Positions 6,888-10,726 of a stretch of 10,726 nt of DNA are shown here, piece after piece (position 1 is the first letter of the stretch; every line of letters begins with the position of its first letter). The DNA is taken from the NCBI GenBank assembly GCA_001687465.1, contig LVLI01001891.1, positions 1-10,726 on the forward strand. Reading direction: 5' to 3'. The translations under genes were made by a program, and so were the position numbers. This stretch comes from Halocafeteria seosinensis. Its lineage: Eukaryota; Sar; Bigyra; Bicosoecida. The notes beneath the pieces are model-generated. The model ran no database searches. It was given only the letters and a program-made list of their open reading frames with translations, and was not told the origin of the DNA.

Positions 6888-8435
6888 ATGGCGTCTGAAA
6901 AGGACGATGTGGAGATCGAGCTTACGCAGGATCAGGAGCAATACGAGGCTTCTCCATCTGAGGCTCAAGATGCAGAGAAAAATGAGGAGAACTCTACTGA
7001 ACGGACAAGAGTCAAGCGCACTCAAAGGAGGGACTCTGTGCTATCGATAGATGGAGAATGGCTGGAGGATTTTGAAGAAAAGCTCGAGGATAGCACAACA
7101 GAGGACTTGTTGGACTGCCTCCAGCATGCTAATGGGAAGGAGCTTGCAGCTGCTCTTCAGGATCGTATGAGTAGTGTTCAGCGAATGGCATTGTTTCGAG
7201 CTGTCCGTACCAGCTGGGAACGCGTGAGATACTTCCCCTATCTTCGGTCATCGGAAGTGGCATTGATTTTCCGAGATCTTCACATGGATCAAATACAAGA
7301 GATAATGGAGAGCCTCAATGGTGCATATCGATTCGAATTACTACAGGAATTACCCCAGGAAACGACGAATAAGATCGTGTCGCTCCTGTCTGAAGAGGAG
7401 CTAACTGCTATCAGATACTATGACAACTATCCAAAGGATTCCATAGGACGAGCCATGAAACCGGTTGGTTCAGTGCCGGTGCTGAAAAAAGGGACAACGT
7501 TGGGAGAAGCGTTCAGTGTGTTCTCCAAGGGAGAATGGGACATTTCATCGAAATTTGCGCTGATTCCCATAGTTGATGAAGATGGTATGTTTCTAGGAGC
7601 TTTGCGGCTCCAGCGAGTATTCGAAATTGCATTTGAATCAGAGGATGTGCAATCGACGTTAGTAGATGATGTGATGGGATCCGTGGAATTATCTATTTCT
7701 CCGGAAGAGGATGCTGAAGAGGTTTTGACAAAAATGAAAAACCGGAAGGTTCAGGCGGCTCCTGTGATCGACGGCCAAGGTGTGTTGGTCGGTGTTGTCA
7801 ACTCTCAGACTCTTTTCTCGTTATACGAAAAACAAGCATTGCATCGTTTTGAGATGTTTTCCTCAGTTGAGCCTTTAGAAGGAAGTTTCTCGAAGACTAC
7901 AGTGATGCACCTTGTACGGAAACGTGTTTTCTGGCTGTTGTTGTTGTTGGTCATCAATGTTGGTACAGCCTTCATAATTGGGGCATTCGAAGAGGAACTG
8001 GCCGCAAATATCGTCCTAGCTTCATTCATGCCCTTGATAGCGGGTCTGGGTGGAAACACTGGTTCTCAGTCTGCGGCAATCATGATCCACAGTTTAGCGG
8101 CAAAAGATTTGGCCATCACTGATTATTTCCACGCTTTGAAAAAGGAACTTATCGTCGGAAGCTTCATTGCTATTGTATTAGCCGCAGCGGGGTGGTTATT
8201 AGGATTCATCAGAGGTGACATCGATATTGGTTTTGTGTTGGGTCTCTCGCTGCTCTTCATAGTGTGCATTTCCAATTTTATCGGGTTCTCACTTCCTTTC
8301 ATAGCAGGCATCCTCAAGGTTGATGCAGCCGCTGTAAGTGGACCTATGGTCACCACCGTGATTGATATGATTGGAGTGAGCCTCTACTTTGCGTTTGCGA
8401 TGGCTATACTAGAGTCTACGGAAGATGACGTCTGA
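6888..8435 (+). CDS. mgtE: MgtE-type magnesium transporter, intronless
   Basis: ATG 6888 to TGA 8433-8435 gives 515 residues, close to the usual MgtE length with an added polar, acidic N-terminus (about 1-55). Order: an MgtE_N helical superhelix (about 60-180); CBS domain 1 (about 184-245, with GRAMKPVGSVPVL and ALIPIVDEDG); CBS domain 2 (about 259-315, DDVMGSVELSI, AAPVIDGQGVLVGVV); a linking helix; and a membrane domain with about five segments (about 348-366, 373-396, 420-440, 446-472, 486-507). The pore signature is MPLIAGLGGNTGSQS (381-395), and Asp493 in VTTVIDMIG matches the conserved acidic residue of the last helix. In bacteria these proteins are dimeric, Mg2+-gated Mg2+ channels whose CBS/N domains close the pore when Mg2+ is high. 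The organelle or plasma-membrane location cannot be read from the sequence. No introns are needed, unlike the next two genes, which fits a bacterial origin. Confidence 0.95.
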   Translation: MASEKDDVEIELTQDQEQYEASPSEAQDAEKNEENSTERTRVKRTQRRDSVLSIDGEWLEDFEEKLEDSTTEDLLDCLQHANGKELAAALQDRMSSVQRMALFRAVRTSWERVRYFPYLRSSEVALIFRDLHMDQIQEIMESLNGAYRFELLQELPQETTNKIVSLLSEEELTAIRYYDNYPKDSIGRAMKPVGSVPVLKKGTTLGEAFSVFSKGEWDISSKFALIPIVDEDGMFLGALRLQRVFEIAFESEDVQSTLVDDVMGSVELSISPEEDAEEVLTKMKNRKVQAAPVIDGQGVLVGVVNSQTLFSLYEKQALHRFEMFSSVEPLEGSFSKTTVMHLVRKRVFWLLLLLVINVGTAFIIGAFEEELAANIVLASFMPLIAGLGGNTGSQSAAIMIHSLAAKDLAITDYFHALKKELIVGSFIAIVLAAAGWLLGFIRGDIDIGFVLGLSLLFIVCISNFIGFSLPFIAGILKVDAAAVSGPMVTTVIDMIGVSLYFAFAMAILESTEDDV

Positions 8436-8817
8436 GAGCACAATACAGTTATATCTCCCCAAGATGTATCCCTAAAGTTTGATTTCATCCTCCATTGTAT
8501 TTCACCCATTCAAGCTTCTTCAGTCACGTTAAAAGTACCAATAGTTACATGAAATTCTCTCTTGGGGATTTTGACCGTGTTGATCGCCGTTTCCAGGTAC
8601 AACCGCACCGTCTTCGGACATTGATGCCATTGAAGTTGTGGGAAGTGGGCGACGGACCGACCGCGGTCCCCGAATACAGTGCTTGGCACTGCAAGTTGGC
8701 ACGTAATTAAACTTAAATTGTGGGGTTTGATTCTCCGTTGGCAAGTACTACCTTGTGTGAGTGCTGGATGAAAGATATCCGAGTGAAACAGTATGCGTTA
8801 ACGTTGCGATCGTCGTC
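8436..8817. other. Spacer between the MgtE gene and the coiled-coil gene
   Basis: This holds the 3' UTR of the Mg2+ transporter gene and the promoter or leader of the gene starting at 8818. No frame looks coding. A perfect 10-bp palindrome GACCGCGGTC lies at 8659-8668, and a CAAGTTG core at 8692-8698. No canonical AATAAA follows the transporter stop codon. Confidence 0.5.
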
Positions 8818-9643
8818 ATGAGCCATCACAATTCCAACGAGGAAGCTGCACCAACACAATGTCAAAGTCCGGGATCGGAAAAGCCCGTCGTGTGGACCAA
8901 TAAGGTAGACTATGGCGAGCCATATGGAGAGCGTTTCCGAGCATTCGTCACAGCGAACAGAGATGAGCAAGAGCCATCTAACGACCGCCGTGATAACCGC
9001 GGCAGTTTTAGTTCAAATGGCACAGAGCATCGAAATCAGCATTTTTACCATGGAAATACAGGTAAATAATGTGTTCGCTTAACTACTTGCAGTATTGTGG
9101 GTACCTTCGAGCGATGGTGTTTCTTTTTCCAGGATCACGATCGCTCCCTACAGACCCCATGGAATATGTGAGACAGAAGAGAAACGAATCAAGAGAGAGA
9201 AGAGACATGCTAAAAGTGCGTGGACACAGCGCTGAAATGTACTCGCTCGTTGTAGGGTCACTGGTCCTCTTTGTCTTGACGTTTTGCTTTCTCGCAGCAT
9301 AAATTGGAACGATACCAGGAAACCATTCGGAACCGTATACAGGAGCAAGAAGCATTGTGTACGTACTTAAGAAAGGCTCATAAATGTTTTTGAAAGTCAT
9401 GATTTGGTAGAAACTGCAAATACAGTGGAAAAGGAAACCCAATATAAGAACACAGAGAATAATGAAAATGCTGCCGCTGGCGAGAAGAATGAAGGAAACC
9501 TGACCAGAATCCCAAGTGTCAAGTCTCATACATCTCAACAGAAAGAAAATGGAGGGGCTATGCAGTACTCCTCTCAGTCTAGTAGAGGATCCTCAGCCTC
9601 TACTATGGAAGGAAAACAAGATAGTTCTCGTCGGAAGCACTGA
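8818..9643 (+). CDS. Four-exon gene for a polar, coiled-coil protein (201 aa), unidentified
   Basis: Proposed exons are 8818-9061, 9133-9215, 9298-9358 and 9426-9643, total 606 nt, ending at TGA 9641-9643. Introns are GTAAAT..TTCCAG (71 nt), GTGCGT..CTCGCAG (82 nt) and GTACGT..ATACAG (67 nt), and all phases agree. The first 110 residues are polar (Asn, Glu, Arg). Exons 2 and 3 join into one amphipathic basic/acidic helix (RQKRNESRERRD, then HKLERYQETIRNRIQEQEAL) that suggests a coiled coil, with a loose likeness to a bZIP basic region but without its Asn-x7-Arg spacing. Exon 4 is Ser/Asn/Glu-rich and ends RRKH. If intron 2 is kept, the frame stops at TAA 9300 with a hydrophobic end (YSLVVGSLVLFVLTFCFLAA), giving 137 aa that would look tail-anchored. 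I favour splicing because the helix runs across the junction. The donor of intron 2 is the weakest point. Confidence 0.6.
9271..9330 (+). repeat. 60-bp repeat, copy A (intron 2 / exon 3 junction)
   Basis: These 60 bases cover the last 27 nt of intron 2, including its pyrimidine tract and CAG, and the first 33 nt of exon 3. They match 9688-9747 with two differences (C/G just before the acceptor GCAG, and G/A in CCAGGAAAC). Because copy A sits in a working gene context, it is the likely source of copy B. Confidence 0.92.
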
Positions 9644-9679
9644 CTGCTTAGCTTCTGCCGATCGTAAATCAACTACAAT

Positions 9680-9760
9680 TATAAAAATTGTCTTGACGTT
9701 TTGCTTTCTGGCAGCATAAATTGGAACGATACCAGAAAACCATTCGGTGTATAAAAATTG
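9680..9760 (+). repeat. 60-bp repeat, copy B, bounded by 11-bp direct repeats
   Basis: Bases 9688-9747 repeat 9271-9330 with 58 of 60 identical. The copy lies between two exact TATAAAAATTG direct repeats (9680-9690 and 9750-9760). The first three bases of the match overlap the left repeat. The copy carries intron sequence, so it came from DNA or unspliced RNA, not from mature mRNA. It lies 3' of the stop of the coiled-coil gene, probably in or just past its 3' UTR. It does not encode a plausible exon here. Confidence 0.88.
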
Positions 9761-10302
9761 TATGAACAACCGTCGGTCTATTGCGTTGTCATGACATTTA
9801 TCGTTGCGCATTTTTGATTGGTGCAAATGGTCGGTATCATCAGATCCTGCGTGCCGCTCGCACGGGTACTTTCATTTCTACTGTATACCAAACAACGCAT
9901 AGTTTCAGAACAAGTACAATTGTGCTTCGTATCACAATTTTGACACCTCTATCGTTCGTTCTGTAATGCAACCAATTTGGAATGGCAAACGTGTATCGAC
10001 CATCTTAGATTGTGTGCTCGTGGTTGATGCCACTTTGCCGGTGTGCTACGTTCAGTCTTGAATGCGAATTCCACCCGTGGTTGAAGTTGCCACCAGAAAA
10101 AATTTGTCCCAGGTTTCAAATGCGCACAGTTTCTGTATCATGTATTTGAGTATTGTTGGCAGCAGCTCTAAAGTAACTCGTGAAAGACAGTCTCGTGGAG
10201 AAGTCTCAATTATTCTTTTCTTGCACCATATAGCTGCTGTGACGGCATATAGCACATAGAAGCAGGTGTTCTATTTTTCGCTATAGGGTATTGAAGAGAA
10301 CC
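9761..10302. other. Spacer before the E2 gene; no supported gene
   Basis: Frames on both strands are open for at most about 65 codons. A minus-strand stretch at 10052-10255 has protein-like composition at its end but lacks an upstream ATG, so I do not call it. The region should contain the promoter of the gene at 10303. No tRNA or repeat array was seen. Confidence 0.4.
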
Positions 10303-10726
10303 ATGGCAACCGCATTAAAGCGCATTCTACGGGTATGTGAAGGTTTTTCATCCGTATTAGACTCAGATGCAGTCTCCATGGCTTTTTGACTAATAAGGAA
10401 AGGGTATGGAACAGTAGTGAACTGGACAGGGGAAAAGAGTGTTTTTGTTGTTTCCTGAAAGGGGGTGTTATAGGGGAGCTACAGTCGCTTCAAGGAGCTC
10501 AAGAATTTTGATGGCAGATTATAACTGGGATAAAAATGGCTAAATACGTTCAAAACTCGAATTCTCTGTGTTAGAGTGCAGGAGCAAAAAAATCTCCGGG
10601 AAGAGGAACAGTCAGACGAAGGATGGTTTGCGCTACCCATGGAAGATGACCCCGAGGTGAATTGGATGGATTTCGCTGTTGATATATGTGGTCCGGAGCA
10701 CTACTTAACGAATCCTAAGGGAGACG
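10303..10726 (+). CDS. Ubiquitin-conjugating enzyme (E2) family protein, N-terminal part, spliced, cut by window end
   Basis: Exon 1 (10303-10332) encodes MATALKRILR and ends at the donor GTATGT. Exon 2 starts at 10582 after GTGCAG and encodes EQKNLREEE, then GWFALPMEDDPEVNWMDFAV, then DICGPEHY. The intron is 249 nt, phase 0. This matches the E2 (UBC) fold start: helix 1 with the (K)RILxE pattern, strand 1 with a small-hydrophobic-Pro-acidic pattern, strand 2 with a conserved Trp, and the Gly-Pro before the next turn. E2s take activated ubiquitin (or a ubiquitin-like protein) from E1 on a catalytic Cys and pass it on with an E3. The catalytic Cys lies beyond the window, so an active enzyme versus a UEV-type variant cannot be decided. 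The subfamily is not clear; UBE2J-like is one option. Asp-Ile-Cys before Gly-Pro is a little unusual. Confidence 0.72.

Noticed and set aside
8713-8970. 85-codon minus ORF
   Set aside because: It is antisense to exon 1 of the spliced plus-strand gene.
9182-9260. bZIP DNA-binding domain
   Set aside because: The basic helix has an Asn and many Arg, but the Asn-x7-Arg spacing and leucine heptads of bZIP proteins are not met.
9083-9538. 151-codon hydrophobic minus ORF
   Set aside because: It is antisense to the spliced coiled-coil gene; its hydrophobicity comes from reading purine-rich coding sequence backwards.
10052-10255. 67-codon minus ORF
   Set aside because: It has no ATG near its start and no recognised motif, and could be chance.

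Overview
The window looks like nuclear DNA of a unicellular or simple eukaryote. There are no bacterial operons or Shine-Dalgarno sites. Several genes carry short GT-AG introns (about 62-82 nt, plus one of 249 nt), and a decayed non-LTR-type reverse transcriptase is present. A single-copy, bacterial-style MgtE magnesium transporter argues against an animal and fits an alga or other protist. A red alga is my guess, and the sequence does not prove it.

Left third, bases 1-3451, minus strand: one uninterrupted reading frame of 1150 codons starts at ATG 3451 and runs off the left edge without a stop. It is the largest gene here. I read it as a SAMD9-like (AlbA_2 / SIR2-like / degenerate P-loop NTPase / helical repeat) protein. 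In animals that family acts in innate antiviral defence. The match rests on architecture and short motifs only.

Middle, about 3470-6887: no clearly intact gene. From left to right it holds a region with repeated GCAAGTTGC palindromes, a 99-codon minus ORF with Cys pairs, a short plus-strand ORF with a textbook 62-nt intron, a frameshifted reverse transcriptase with an intact YMDD box (minus strand), and two minus-strand ORFs that look coding but are unidentified.

Right third, plus strand: an intronless MgtE-type Mg2+ transporter (6888-8435); a four-exon gene for a polar, coiled-coil protein (8818-9643); a 60-bp copy of one splice junction of that gene, placed about 420 bp downstream and bounded by 11-bp direct repeats (9680-9760); and the first two exons of a ubiquitin-conjugating enzyme (E2) family gene that leaves the window on the right (from 10303).

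The genes do not form an obvious pathway. The layout is that of a compact genome with independent transcription units and scattered repeat debris.
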